Assembly (NCBI GenBank): GCA_033439255.1
Contig: CM065888.1
Location: 1,054,001 to 1,118,000 of the forward strand
Origin: Hericium rajendrae
Taxonomy: Eukaryota; Basidiomycota; Agaricomycetes; Russulales; Hericiaceae
Reading direction: 5' to 3'
Length of the DNA: 64,000 nt
The notes under the pieces were generated by a model. The model saw only the letters and a program-made list of their open reading frames with translations. It was not told where the DNA came from and did no database searches. Positions 32,762-53,414 of this stretch are shown here, piece by piece. Position 1 is the stretch's first letter; every line of letters starts with the position of its first letter. The translations under genes and the position numbers were made by a program.

Positions 32762-35184
32762 TCAGCAAACGTCTCCAAGGCCGTGATAAGTAAAGACGCA
32801 CTCTTCGACGACCTCAACCCCACCGACCTCTCTCCACCGCCCCCATTCCACGCCGCGGACTGCGCCGCCAACTTCCGCGGCCATCGCGCCCGGCCCGCAG
32901 ACACCAACGACTACGCCGCTTGGCCACTCCTCCACGTTGCCTCCACTACCAGCGACCCAGGAGCGCCGGTGCCCATGGCGAGGTGCGAAGGCGGAGACCA
33001 CGCTTCCAATCACGCCGTTGAGCGAATCAAGGAGGTCCGGGCGTGCGGTGCGGAGATGCACGCCGTGCGGGAGGGGCGGCGGCGCGGCAGCGGAGGGCGC
33101 GCGAGTCGCGTATGCAGTGAAGCGCAAGTGCAGTGCCGCATGTGGCGAGGGCCGCGGGCGCAGGAGAGGGGCGAGCGTCGGGAGCAGTGCTGTGAGTGAG
33201 GCTTTCAGGGAACGTTAGTGGAGTTAGAGGAAAGGCAGGGAGAAAATAGTCATACAGGCGTCGCGCACAGCCCAGACGACCTCGATGACACGCAGGCGGC
33301 TGCGTCCCGCGGCGTGCTTCTCCAAGAGGTCGCTAAGAACGGCTAGGACATACGAGATTCCGCTGCCACCTGCGACGAGCAGCGCGCCGGAATAGGACGC
33401 GTAGAGCGCATGATTTGGACCACCTGTCGCGCAGTATATATATTAGAAAGATCCCTCCGCGTGAATATGCTATGAGACGAACCGTACGGCCCCTCGACGA
33501 GCAACGTGACCTCCCGAGCACCAAGCCCCAGCGCGCTCTCCACCTCCCTCTCCTTGCCCTTGCCCTTCTCGCTCTCCCGCCCATTCTCTCCCTCCCCACG
33601 AACTTCCCAGATATCCTCCCCTCGCGCCAGCGCGAGTAGGTTCCCGGTCCAGAGCCCGCGCCCTCCGCTCTTCACCAGTAGCTCTAATGGCGCCCCCGGC
33701 GCGCTCGCAATCGTGAACGGCCGCGGGCGACTCATTGTCCATGCGCCCACCGCAGCCCACCACCCACCTGTACCTCCAACAAGCCGCACACGCACGTGCT
33801 GCCCCGCGCGCCAGCCCGCCGCGAGGCTGGGAACCAGCGCGCACGTCGTGCCGCCATTAAGCGCGGGTAACGGCGTGAGCTGCGCACGGGCGCGGCGCAT
33901 GCGAACGAGGCGCAGGGCGTGGTCGAGCCCGTAGAGCGCGAGCGGCGTGAGGAGATATGGAACGATGAGCGACGGATGCGGTGTGGGGGGCACGGTGTGT
34001 AAGGTGACCTGAAAAGCGAGTGAGAAGGGGAGAGAGACACTTGGAGAGTACATACCCCGAGAAGGAAAAGAAGGAAGCCCGCGACATGCGTAATGAGGAA
34101 CAAACTGTACCAGAGGCGGCCAGGCCGGTTGCGGATGGAGGCGAGAGAGGTAACCGTCATGATGTCGACGGCCACCATGGCCACAAGGCCCCATGCGATA
34201 TGGGGGGTGCGAAGGAAGGAGTTGAGGGTCGGCGGAGAGGCCAACCCATGAGAATATACTATGACGATATGTTCAGTGCTCTTTCAGATTCGGTGATACT
34301 GCTAAGAACTTACAATATCCGAGTCCGTGAACGTTCACTGCAATCACAAGCAGCCGGCCGGTGAATCGATGGATATAGTTCAGCTACATCAGAAGTGAAT
34401 ACTGAGAAGGGTACCTTCGTGGAAAAACTGATCGCACACGCACCTTCTCATATCCTAAACCAGCCAACGTCCCCAATATATTATTCTTACATGCGAGTGC
34501 CACGACGATAGGCAGCTGCGACAGCGCAAGGTACCCGGTTCGAAGTGGGTCACTAAAGGGATTGCTCCTACACGAAAGCAATATCACAGAACAAGCCCAC
34601 GTTAATATCACAGATCACATGAACGAAGTCGAGAAGGCAGCCACGCACTTGTAGACCCCCCCATACGCCCATACGCCACCGTAAATAGCGAGCACACACA
34701 CCTGGCGCACCGTAAGGAGCGGCAGCACGCGCCAGGACATGGCCGCGGCGAACAGCGGGTGCACGAGCGTCGCGTAGTGCGGTACGCGCGTTGGCGGCTG
34801 GTAGCGGATCGTCTTATGTCGGCGCGAGCTGGAGCGCGCGGGCGTGACGAGCGCGGCGTGCGAGTTGAGTGTATGCGAGTCGTCCGAGATGTCAAGCGTG
34901 CGCGCGGACTTGCCGCTCGCCTGCCTGCCGAGCGACGCGGCGCGGCGCGGGTGCGCATGTGGGCCCGCCCGGAGGAAGAACCCCGCGGGCAGGTCGGCGG
35001 GCTGCGAGAAGCGTGCGAGGGCGCGGGGGATCGTGAATAGCACGTAGAGCGCGGAGAGGGAGAGGAGCAGGATGGTGATGCGGAAGAGGAAGTCGATGGG
35101 CGTTTGTGCGGGAGGCGTGGTTGACAGGGCGATTGCGTTAAATGTGGGTGGTGGACCGTCGGTTGATGTTGAGGGGGAAGACAT
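32762..35184 (-). CDS. Ferric reductase-like transmembrane oxidoreductase (FRE family)
   Basis: The start is the ATG at 35184 and the stop lies at 32762, with several short introns. An N-terminal membrane helix (FLFRITILLLSLSALYVLFT) and a disordered loop lead into the ferric-reductase domain. It has two pairs of haem-ligand histidines, each 14 residues apart: HRFTGRLLVIAVNVH and HVAGFLLFLLGVTLH, the latter across an intron. The FAD site reads RPFTIAS, where HPFTIAS is usual. NADPH-side motifs are VEGPYGSS, LLVAGGSGISYVLAVL and VVVGVCGPGAMAAEV. It should pass electrons from cytosolic NADPH across the plasma membrane to ferric or cupric ions. The linker after WTGNLLALARGEDIW holds a charged insert (GENGRESEKGKGKEREVE). 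The C-terminus is VEECVFTYHGLGDVC. Confidence 0.9.
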
Positions 35185-36521
35185 GATAGAGGACGATGCC
35201 CAGGCTTAAAGCCTTGGAGATCGTCAGCAACGGCAGCGCCAGAGGCGAGAAGACAGACAGACCTTGTTCAATAGAACAAAGTAGACAATATAACAGAAGG
35301 GACAGGCGAACGAAGATTTGCTGTTTCTGAAAGTGCCGCAGAACCACAGTCCTGTGGTGTAACAGGGAAAAAGAGTGCTGGCGATGAACAAGTCCACGCC
35401 TTGCATAAATAGGCTCGTGTACACACCGAAGAGCGGCAGAATGGAGGGCACGCCGACCACGCGGGAGCTATACCTCGTGTCGAGAGCCGTCACGGCTGTC
35501 GACCCCCATTGCGAGATCGGTTCCTTTTGAAACTGCCCCGCTGCTCATTAGCATTTAGCGCCTGCCTACCTGCTTCGTCTGGTTATTTTCGGGCCTTCGC
35601 GGGGATGAGAATAGCTGTCGACGAGGGAAGACGCGTGGGGGGCGCATGGCTTTGAATTTAGTGCGCTGATGCGATGCTGTGCAGCTGAACACGAGGCAGA
35701 GGCATACGACTCTAAACAGTGTCAGTAGAGATAGTAGAACAGAGGTTGCTACCTTAAGTTAACACTGTCGGTGGCATGCCATCGAAAACGAGCCCCATGA
35801 TGAAACTCAACCTCGACGTCGACAACGGCCCATCACTGTGGAGGGGTCTGGTTGATTCTGGCAAGATAAGGTATACCAGAATCGAGATGAGGGCGATCAA
35901 CTAATCAAGAAGTCAAACAAGTCAACATGTAAGACACGTGTAAAATGACCAAACGTCTCGACCTTCCGCCGAAATACATCAAAGGCGCCCATCGATAGAC
36001 GGCCAGCAGAGCATATCTATCAGCTGATGAGACCCAAGAAAAAGTATGAAGTAAACAATTCACGAAGATAGAAGATAACACTCACCGATCTTGGCCCTCT
36101 CAGATATCCACGAAGCCTGCACTGTGCTTCTCGTCCAAAAGCTGTCGAGCAACTCTCAGGGAGAATAGCATGCAAACAACAATAAACACGGATTTTATGC
36201 AATGACACCAGCGATACATAGTACACGGCGTATCGAACATACCCGCGCGTCTGACCAGGAGTCCAATGGATACAGCGCACTTGGATACACAAGAGGAAGC
36301 AGAGAAACGAAAAAAAAAGGGTAACTCGACAGCCGGCACAAGCCTGGTAAATCGACACAAGACGCACGAACGCGAAAGCTAGACAGTGAGGACGGAGTGC
36401 GGACAATTCTTGTATGCGCACGGGTGAAGAGTCGATGCAAATCGGGGATAAACTAGGAGGGAACGAATGCTCGGGTATTTTTATATACATACTGCAGGTC
36501 GAAAGCAAGGGGAAGCTGCAC
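35185..36521. other. Intergenic, upstream of the ferric reductase and downstream of the kinase
   Basis: A minus-strand open frame at 35493-35224 (GVPSILPLFGVYTSLFMQGV) has one or two hydrophobic stretches and could be a leftover exon of a membrane protein, but no partner exons were found. The rest shows no gene. The region should contain the ferric reductase promoter; no metal-responsive site was assigned. Confidence 0.4.
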
Positions 36522-38641
36522 TCAGAGGCCATTGCTGTAGGTGACGCTCTCGCTGAGATGTTCGTCAGCAGGGTTGTACGTGAACCCCCGGAACTGGTCT
36601 TGCACCGTCTCCGAGAGGTGCGAATCCTGCACGACGGAGTCTTGCGGAGCTTCGCTGGTGAACTCCTGGTCGAAGTTCGCAACGTCCAGGACGGACTCGA
36701 CGCTAGGCTTGAACGGTGGCGGAATCTTCTTCTGCATCAAGCTGCAGAGAAGATGGGTAAGCACACGACACACAGTGCGATGGACGCTGCCTACCGGTGC
36801 CAGTCAATGTGCCTGGAGAAGAAAGGATGGCGCTTGATCTCCTCGCCGCCATTCGCTCCCAGGCGCCGAGAGGGATCACGTTGCAGCAGCTGTGCGATGA
36901 CACTCTGCGCCTCGGCTGGCATGTCCGGCGGGAACTGCAGCGGATCAGAGAGGATGCGCTGATACATCACGTTCACGTTCTCATCGTAGAACGGCGGCAA
37001 ACCGGTCTGTTCACGTCGGTCAGCGACAGTCGCATCAAGGCGAGCGATGCCGACGTACCATCATCTCGTAGAGCAAGACACCAAGCGTCCACCAATCAAC
37101 GGTCTTGGTATACCCTTGCGATTCCAGCAACTCCGGTGCAATGTACTCGGGTGTTCCGCAGAACGCTAGGAGATTAAGTTCATTGACGCATATTTTGGGA
37201 ATCCGGAAGCACGACATACTGTTAGTTCTCTCGTTCTCCGACATGTTCAACTTGCACAATCCGAAATCACACAACGCGATGTGGCCTGTGTAATCCAGCA
37301 AAATGTTCTCAGGCTTGAGATCGCTACAGATAGAGTAAGCATCGCGATGGACGTAAACACCAGGAAACCTACCGATATACGACATTGAACATGTGCAGAT
37401 GCTCCAACGCGCACAAAAGTTCGGCAGCGTAGAACCGGCTACGGTACTCGTCGAACTTGCCCTCGCGCTGGAGGTGGTAAAACAACTCCCCACCGTTGAC
37501 TGAGATGGAAAGTTAACGATTGACGATAACGCAGGTGGACATGACATACTGAAAGACATCACCAGATACAACTTGTCCGGATTCTGGAACGAGAACTTCA
37601 ATGGCACGATGAATGGGTTGTTCACCAGCGCAAGCACCGTCCGCTCTGCAAGGATGTGCGTTATCTCGCCCGGGCGCGACGCGATGTTTGCCTTGCGAAT
37701 CGTCTTCAACGCGTACACACGTTGTGTGTCCTTCTTCCGGACTTGCATCACCTTCCCGAACGAGCCCTTGCCGATGACCTTGAGCAGGTCAAATGCCTCA
37801 ATCGTCAAAGGCTCGTTCCGCGACGGCTTGAACGTAACGGACAGATGGAAAGAACCGGATCCGCCTGCGGTGGCTGAATACCATTGATCCGAAACGTGCT
37901 ATAACAAGAGGTCAGCGGGACAAGACAAAAAGACGAAAGGGGCGTACGTGGCCATCTAATCCCGGGGTCAAGTCGACCCGCGCCATGAGCAAGTCGTTGC
38001 CCATGTCGTCTTGACCCTGCACACACTGTGTCGTGCGAAGATAAGAAGATACGGAGATCGTCGATGTTCGCGAGACATCACTGCGTAGTGTAAGACCCTT
38101 ATTCAAGTGCAACGGAAGACGACATACAAATCAGCACGGTAGTTCCACACTGGGTTTGCCATATCGCCACCCAGGGCGTCGATCAGAATCTCGTTCTTGT
38201 CGAACTCAAGCACAACATATGGGAGCCACCAATAGCGCCGGCGCTGCATGCTCTCCCTGTTGCTTGTAGATGTCCGTGCAGGCGGGCCCGCATCGAGTTG
38301 CTTTTGAATGACTTCGGGGACATGTGTCCCTGGGGGAAGCGCGAGACCGCGGCCTGATGATAGTGTAGTCTATAGTCAGCGGTCGCTAATTCGGGTAGCG
38401 AGGTGAATAGAGCGCACCTGAATAGATACGAATGGTCAGCGTCCCCGAGCGGAAGCTGGCACGCTGGTCGATGTCCGCAGGAGGCATTGGTGTCGTCGAA
38501 CGCGATAGAGGGACCGGGGTGACTGAGCGGGAGGCGACACCGAGCTCCTTCGCATCCTTATGTTCTGGCAGATCGTTAGTTCACGTAAAGATGACAGATG
38601 GCAGGATGCATACTCTTCGAAGAGCCGAGTTTCCAAGACAT
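36522..38641 (-). CDS. YPK1: AGC protein kinase, Ypk1/Gad8 type
   Basis: The start is the ATG at 38641: MSWKLGSSK, followed by an intron and then [20 protein letters not shown], matching the N-terminus common to this family. A C2-like region follows ([54 protein letters not shown]). The kinase domain has [12 protein letters not shown], the Lys in [28 protein letters not shown], the activation-loop [15 protein letters not shown] and [10 protein letters not shown]. The C-terminal extension ends in a hydrophobic motif FRGFTY, the TORC2 target site in relatives. Ypk kinases act downstream of TORC2 and Pkh/PDK1 and control sphingolipid synthesis and membrane stress. All catalytic residues I can place are intact. 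Confidence 0.93.
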
Positions 38642-40719
38642 TGCAATCAGAACCAAATGGCCATGAACTTATGGTGTAGGCCTGGTGATAGATGGTGACC
38701 GTTGGGAACAAGCGCTGGTGACTGTCATTTCCCACAACGCGCAGCATCTTGTCTCGGCTTCAAATCTCAGCGTTTGATCACATCTTCTACTTTAAAACAA
38801 TTTTGAGGATAACACGCTGAGACAATTCATATAATTTCGTCAAATGCAACATCTGACTGCTTCACAAACTGGATGAGGCGTCGCCGTGACTGCGGTACCG
38901 GTGCTGTACGCGCGGCTTCGCCGTTGTCGTGCTTTGCTGCTTCCATCGGCGACATCCCTTGATATCGATGGACAGGTCTGGCCATGCATGACGGAGCCAT
39001 GTTAGCAAGCAATTTTCTGCAGACCATCCGTCAATGACGCCTCCGAACAAAGGCGACTGTCCCAGTCTTTCTCGACTTCGATTGAATGACTTGTCGCGGC
39101 CTTGAATCTATGGTATGATATTCCAGACGCTATTTCAAATGCTTCACTAACAACTTCCTATCCAATCAGGTCGCGCAAATCAGCGGACTTTGAATCTAAA
39201 TTAACTTCAAAACATATCATAGAAAAAAAAATAAGGCCGTGGAAAGCCATCCATGGAATGATTATCTGGCCCTCCAATCAGGATTCTGATGAGGGCCGGA
39301 TCATGGACCTTTGCACAGGTGCGCACAAGCGCTAATTGATTGTTACACAAGTTTTACGGTCGCCTCTGGACTCAGGGTAGCCAGAATGGCAATGCCAGGG
39401 CGAGCTCGGGCTTTGACGATCATGTGTCATCCCCGGTGAGTGTCAATCAATTAAACATCGAGGCAAGGACCGAGCAAGTTGGCAAAGAAGCACTTGGTGA
39501 AGTCTGTCGATCTCTGTTTCAGTGATGCAATCTTTCAGACTGAACGTATATGGACTCTGTACGCCCACGAACAACGTTATTAAGAATAGATGAAACAAAG
39601 AGAACACCGCCCAATCTCGTGCGCGTAGCTATCGGGCAGGCTTTTTGTAAGTACCAGCTTTCTCAATAGTGTTCTCAAATGCCTCCTACAGGCTAGCCTA
39701 CTTCTCTCGTTCTTTGCGCCTATACATGCATGGAGCGCCGGGAATACATCCAACTCGACAATCCATAGGCGGCCAGCTCGGTCATTGTAATGCCCATCTT
39801 GGGCGATGTTCATTATTTCATCCCTCTCAAGATGTAACTCGACGAAGGTGATTGCTTAATTTTGTTCTGGGAGGTATGGGCTGACTTTTATAGTGTACAG
39901 GGCGTTCAGGTCGTAGCCTGCCGTAGCGCCGCACATCTCTGCTTATGCGCGAAAGGACAAACTCGCTCGCGCCGTACCGAGGACGCTAGCCCTGCCATTT
40001 TGATCTGCAAGCGCGCACGAATCATTTCAGGGATGCCTGGGCACGGACAAGAAACATAGGAAATATATCAACCGACCGAAACCACTTTTGTAAGCAGAGC
40101 ATGGTAACCATCCGTGGCATCGTATCACAAGTGTTCCGTGAAGAACCTAATTATCCATGGCTGTGATGGCGAGGATTTACAACCACGGGTAACCGTACGA
40201 CCTAAGCCGTCGATATCGTCGCTCGAGGATAAAACGCAGCTCAGTCAAGCTTACATGAAAGTGTTGCACCATCATCCGCCGACACTGGTAAACCTGCGCA
40301 CATGATTTTGAATGAAATCTGTGGTTTACTGACTGACATGACAGAATAGCCCATCAATCGTTGATGCAGTGATCCACCAGGCGAGCTGTGGATGAGCTCG
40401 ATCTCGAAATTACACGCCCTACGGCTCATGCAGTCTGCGGAGCGTGGTTGGGATGAGTCGTGGGCGGGCAAGCAGTACTGTCATCGGTCTATGTAGATAG
40501 GCGTAAACCTCACGCGCGCAGTACCGGACTTTCCCCGTCAAGGTTCCAGCGAGCTCGAGCGCCCTCAACTGATACATTACGGTACAAGAGAGATCCACAA
40601 CAAACAACATAACGTCTCCATTGTAAAGCAATGTCGGTGCCAAAGAAAATGACCACCCAGAGACGCGACCTATTCGCTGTTACTGCCAGTCTACAAGACT
40701 CAAGACGGTACTCTTACCT
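38642..40719. other. Two-kilobase intergenic region with one copy of a diverged repeat
   Basis: No gene can be supported. From about 40350 to 40520 the DNA resembles 42300-42480 in the same orientation. On the minus strand both encode a related segment (RACNFEIELIHSSPGGSL here, GAFNVETEPNDDSPGGII there). AT-rich stretches flank it. Confidence 0.45.
40350..40520 (-). repeat. Diverged repeat, copy A
   Basis: Alignment by eye with 42300-42480 shows shared words such as TTGATCC/TTGATGC, CCACCGGGCGAG/CCACCAGGCGAG and GCTCGGTCTCGA/GCTCGATCTCGA, roughly 60-65% alike. The best frame is minus (SSPGGS core). It may be a pair of dead paralogous exons or of short mobile elements. Confidence 0.5.
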
Positions 40720-41359
40720 TCAAGGCGGAAGGACGAATGCCGCAATACCCTGTATAGCATACCCGTAATGCGCCACGTCATACTCCATCTCCGTCGCATT
40801 CGTGGTGTAGAAATGGCTGTCCACCGCCGAGTCCCCGTTCCACGCCTGCTGCCACGCGACGCTCCCGCAGACCTGGTCCGTCGGCGGATATACGTACGCC
40901 TGGATGCCTTCGTACACATATCCGTTATGCGACGCCGCCGCCGCACGCGCGCTCTCTGACACCGTGTAGAAATGGTCTACTCTGATGGGGTTGTACATGC
41001 GGTAGAGCGGGACTGTCGCGCCGAGTTGCGTGGGGAAGACGAAGGCACTGATGCCCTCCACGACGTAGCCGTCGTTGGCGACGAAGTCCTCCAGTTCGGT
41101 CGCGTTGGTCGTGTAGAAGTAATCGACGGAGGTTGGATTCAGGGCATACAACAGCGCAACGGCGGCGTTCGGGTCTGCGCAGTTTGTTTGCCGCGCCTGC
41201 AGGAAGGGGTACGGTCAGCGGGCTACACTGCAAGCGAGTACTACAGCGCATGCCATGGGGACTGACCTCAAGGTTGCTTGCATACCGATCATGGACAGGC
41301 GTAGTAAGGGCCGGGAAAAAGATAAAGGCTGCTGCTGAGAGAGCGACGAGGAATTTCAT
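40720..41359 (-). CDS. Secreted DUF5648-like repeat protein
   Basis: Two exons (41359-41267 and 41196-40720) encode 189 residues. A clear signal peptide (MKFLVALSAAAFIFFPALTT) is followed by three repeats of about 45 residues built on PLYRMYNPIRVDHFYTVSES and NGYVYEGIQAYVYP, the pattern of the DUF5648 family. Variants are LLYALNPTSVDYFYTTNATE/GYVVEGISAFVFP and AWNGDSAVDSHFYTTNATE/GYAIQGIAAFVLP. Such proteins are numerous in saprotrophic basidiomycetes. The role is unknown; a beta-rich extracellular fold is likely. Two Cys (NCADP and QVCGSV) may form a disulfide. Confidence 0.88.
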
Positions 41360-42999
41360 GTCTGAGTGAAGAGCTGGGAGTTATGGATCCATGAATTTCA
41401 TCATTGAATTTATACCCGCGCCGTTCGATGCTCGTTTGACGGAAAATCGAAACCGATTTGAAAGTATGACATCGAAGACAGTTCGGAAACAGTGACCGAC
41501 GTTCGACACACATGCATGTGCTGTTCATGCTCTCACGAATTTCCGTATATCTAAAGAATAAAGTGAGGAATAATATGCATTCCGCACCGGTCCCGACGAG
41601 GAGCCTAGCGAGTGCGAGGTCTCTGCTCACCTGCATACTAAGGATGTATGTACAGGGCCGAAGCCGAAGTGTGGTCTAACCATCCATGCATGGAGAAGTC
41701 GACCTTGATATTGACGATGCGTGAAGCGCAAATAGGGCAGCACGAAAATCACTGCGACTATATCGTTGAGCGATGTGAGCGTCGACTTGCTTCGTCGAGG
41801 GACAGTTGACGCAAATATTCTGATGGACAGATCGGTTTCACTGTACGTACAGAGCTACGCATGAGGTATCAGAATAATCAGATGTCTGAACTCTAACTTA
41901 AGACAATGACCTACTGAAGCATAACATAGAACGACTTTCTTCTCTGTAAGGTCTGCTCGGAGACTACTGAAGCATATGTCGCCCAATCCTTCTCTCCGAA
42001 TATGCGCCCTTTTACCGATGACGTTCCCGACACGATTCCGGACCAGCTAGGTTCGGCTTTAGCCAGGAAAATCTGTGAACTGAGCCGAGATCTGCGACCA
42101 CTGGGTGTCTATACGTCAGACAGACGATCCTGAGGCACGAAGGTTGAATCCTGTCTAGTCTGCCTCTGGGAGACTAGTCTGCACAGGTCTTCGTGTGCCA
42201 GAGAGCCTGGAAGGATTGCCGGAGCGCCATCCAAGAAATTCGAATGGAGCATGTAGACGGTGTTCGGCTTGGCATTGCATAACCGTGGACAACCAATAAA
42301 TCATTGATCCAATGATTCCACCGGGCGAGTCGTCGTTGGGCTCGGTCTCGACGTTGAATGCCCCGTCGTCCTTGCATTCTACGAGGGCGGGGGGGCGGGC
42401 TGTGGACAATAACACCGTAATGTCGAGGCGAGGTCAGTAAGTACATACTGAGTATGTGTGGGTAGGCGTGGACGAAGACTTCACACGCGGCTCTCCTCTA
42501 CCGAATTCGAGGGAACTTCAGTTACAGTACCAAACGTAACTGATATATTTCGGTCAGTATCACACAAACCCACAATGAATGCACATAAAGGTGAACACGA
42601 CACGATCTTCCCATGCCAGACGATGCCAATGGCAAGGCAAATGATCCTGATAGATGTGACTGCTTAACACAGTCGGCGTTTTGCGCTCGAATGAACGTTA
42701 ACGCCGCCCAACGCCACCCACGCGTCCAGTGCGAAATCCGAGCGCGCGCTTATCCCAAACTCTTACTAGAACACTTTCACCCATCGGCCTCCGAAGCGTC
42801 CAACTTGCGAGGATAAACTTCCAAAGAGAACGACATTATATTGGATGCATGGGTACATTATGGACAAACCAACCGAGACTGCGTCGTCGTTTGCCTCAGT
42901 CCTCGAGCGTGCACAAGACCACACGTTGGAAACACACACCTTAAGGGTAAGGATAGGTGCGTAATAATATGTCTGGCGGCGCGTAGAACACGCCGGAAA
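41360..42999. other. Intergenic with the second copy of the diverged repeat
   Basis: No gene is supported. The minus-strand frame 42415-42155 (LVECKDDGAFNVETEPNDD) is the open part of repeat copy B. Its possible upstream exon is interrupted, so it reads as a fragment. Confidence 0.4.
42300..42480 (-). repeat. Diverged repeat, copy B
   Basis: Partner of 40350-40520, about 1.95 kb away in the same orientation. The shared minus-strand peptide core is E/D-C-x(4-5)-A-x-N-x-E-x-E-x(4)-SPGG. Upstream of the core both copies also share an E-V-[FY]-[VA]-[HY] segment. Confidence 0.5.
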
Positions 43000-43448
43000 T
43001 CATCGCTTGGCCGCGGCGGCGAGGGCATGTGCGACGCCGAAATCGCGGAGCGTGGTCCAATTGCCAAGTGCGGGGGCGAAGACCGGGTGCTCGCTGCCGA
43101 GGAAGTAGTAAAGCGTGCGGTGGTACATCCACACGAGCTGCGCGGGGAGGAGCTTGTAGAAGGCGGTGGCGATGAGTGTCGTGATAGTCATGAAGATGAG
43201 CACTACGGGGGGCAAGTGGGTCATCAGGGGCGCGCGCGTTGGGGGGGCGGAGACGCACTGTAGAGGACCTTCTCCCAGGGCTCGAGCACACTGAGACCGA
43301 GCGTGGTCTCGAAGCGAATGCGGTGCCGCCAGAGGAGCGCGCCCAGGGGCGACGAGGGCGGCTCGAAGGAATCAAGCTCGAGCGTGAAGAGCGTGGACAG
43401 CGGGCGGTGGGGCTGCATGGGGCGTGGGTGCTTCTTGAGAGAGGTCAT
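43000..43448 (-). CDS. Serine palmitoyltransferase small-subunit-like protein (paralogue 2)
   Basis: Two exons (43448-43259 and 43202-43000) encode 130 residues. The core is FETTLGLSVLEPWEKVLY, then MLIFMTITTLIATAFYKLLP and AQLVWMYHRTLYYFLG, matching paralogue 1 (18468-18904) position by position, including intron site and phase. The usual PQH motif after the membrane helix is PAQ here, as a run LLPAQLVW. The N-terminus (MTSLKKHPRPMQPHRPLSTL) and the C-terminal tail (DFGVAHALAAAAKR) are private to this copy. It probably acts like paralogue 1 on the ER serine palmitoyltransferase, perhaps with another chain-length preference. Confidence 0.8.
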
Positions 43449-52288
<8,840 letters not shown>

Positions 52289-53414
52289 ACTAGCGTTCGA
52301 TGAAAGTTGAACTGTATCTCCCGTAGAACAGGTGTTGTAGACAATAATTGTAAAGCTTCGAGTTCAGGCTGGATTGTTGCCAATGTGAAAAAAACCGGAC
52401 GTTGTCTCGAAACGGCGAACAGTACTTGCAAGCTTCATTTCGTCAAGCGAATTAGTGTATCAGATAGGCAGACAATCTTACAAGAAAGGACAATCCGAAC
52501 CACTACTCATTGTCAAAAATTCAGCACTTTAGTCCAGAAGACGTGAATGAAATGTGCGATTGTTAAATTCCTAGTACATATCTGAACTAAGTTGTTCGGT
52601 CGAGAAAATCACAATTACTCCCATTGTGTATCCTCAGGGCTTACAGCTGGGGATGTGCAAGGAACAGTAACAGGAAAGCCGTCCTTCCAACGCCTGGGCA
52701 ACTTGAACTTGAACAAAACATAATACGCGTCACGGTCACGTGAACCTTTTTCGGCAATACCTGCAGCGAAATTGCTTCAAGTTCGCCGAGATCATCTCGG
52801 ACAAGGATGCCTTGTTTCTCCTACCATCGTGTCTTGACGTGCGTGCAACGCTGTAATTCACCTATGCTCTCAAGCCTGCCTCTGTTCACCTCGGAGACAC
52901 AGTATGTCGTCAGGACAACCCAGTACCGCTCCGGGACATGCTAGAACGACCAGAACACATATCACTGTCGAGCGTCTTGTGTCAATTGCACGACAGGCTT
53001 CAACATGGAGAGTGCTGAAATAGGCCTTACCGGCTGCGGCCTGTACTTATGGGTTAGCAACATTATTTTCTTCGGTCGCGCCTGTTGCATTCGGCAGGCA
53101 ATCGTTGTTCGTCGCTGTTCGAGTCAACGTCTTCTGCTTCTGTCCTCCTCCTATTGACCTGACGGTATCCTTATGCTCGTCTGTCGTTTTCGTTGACCTG
53201 CGATATAAAAGGGACCCGGTTACTCGTTTTGAGCAGCACGGATTTCGCCTCATCAGCTACCTGCTTCGAGGCGCCCTTAGCTTTCGCGCAGACGTCCTAC
53301 ATCTGTATTGCGTCTTCTCATCTTTTCCTCCTGCCAACTTCTACTTGTACGTTCTGTCCGATTCGATATATCCGATTGTCTAATTTTGGTCGCCAGCGAG
53401 CCGACCGGACAGAA
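52289..53414. other. Intergenic and upstream region of the next gene
   Basis: No gene is seen at 52289-53150. A TATAAAAG element lies at 53204-53211. A likely 5'-UTR intron (GTACGT at 53348 to CAG at 53396) sits just before the ATG at 53415 and has a TCTAAT branch-like word. Confidence 0.55.
53204..53211 (+). promoter_or_regulatory. TATA box
   Basis: TATAAAAG about 210 bp upstream of the ATG at 53415. With a leader of about 130 nt after splicing of a predicted 49-nt intron, this would be the promoter of the unknown repeat-containing gene. Confidence 0.55.

Noticed and set aside
35224-35493. Possible small membrane protein on the minus strand
   Set aside because: Only one exon-like segment with hydrophobic residues. 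No start context, no splice partners and no conserved motif.
53193-53414. Upstream in-frame extension of the repeat-containing gene
   Set aside because: The frame is open, but it begins before or at the TATA box and a 5'-UTR intron is predicted in it, so the ATG at 53415 is preferred.
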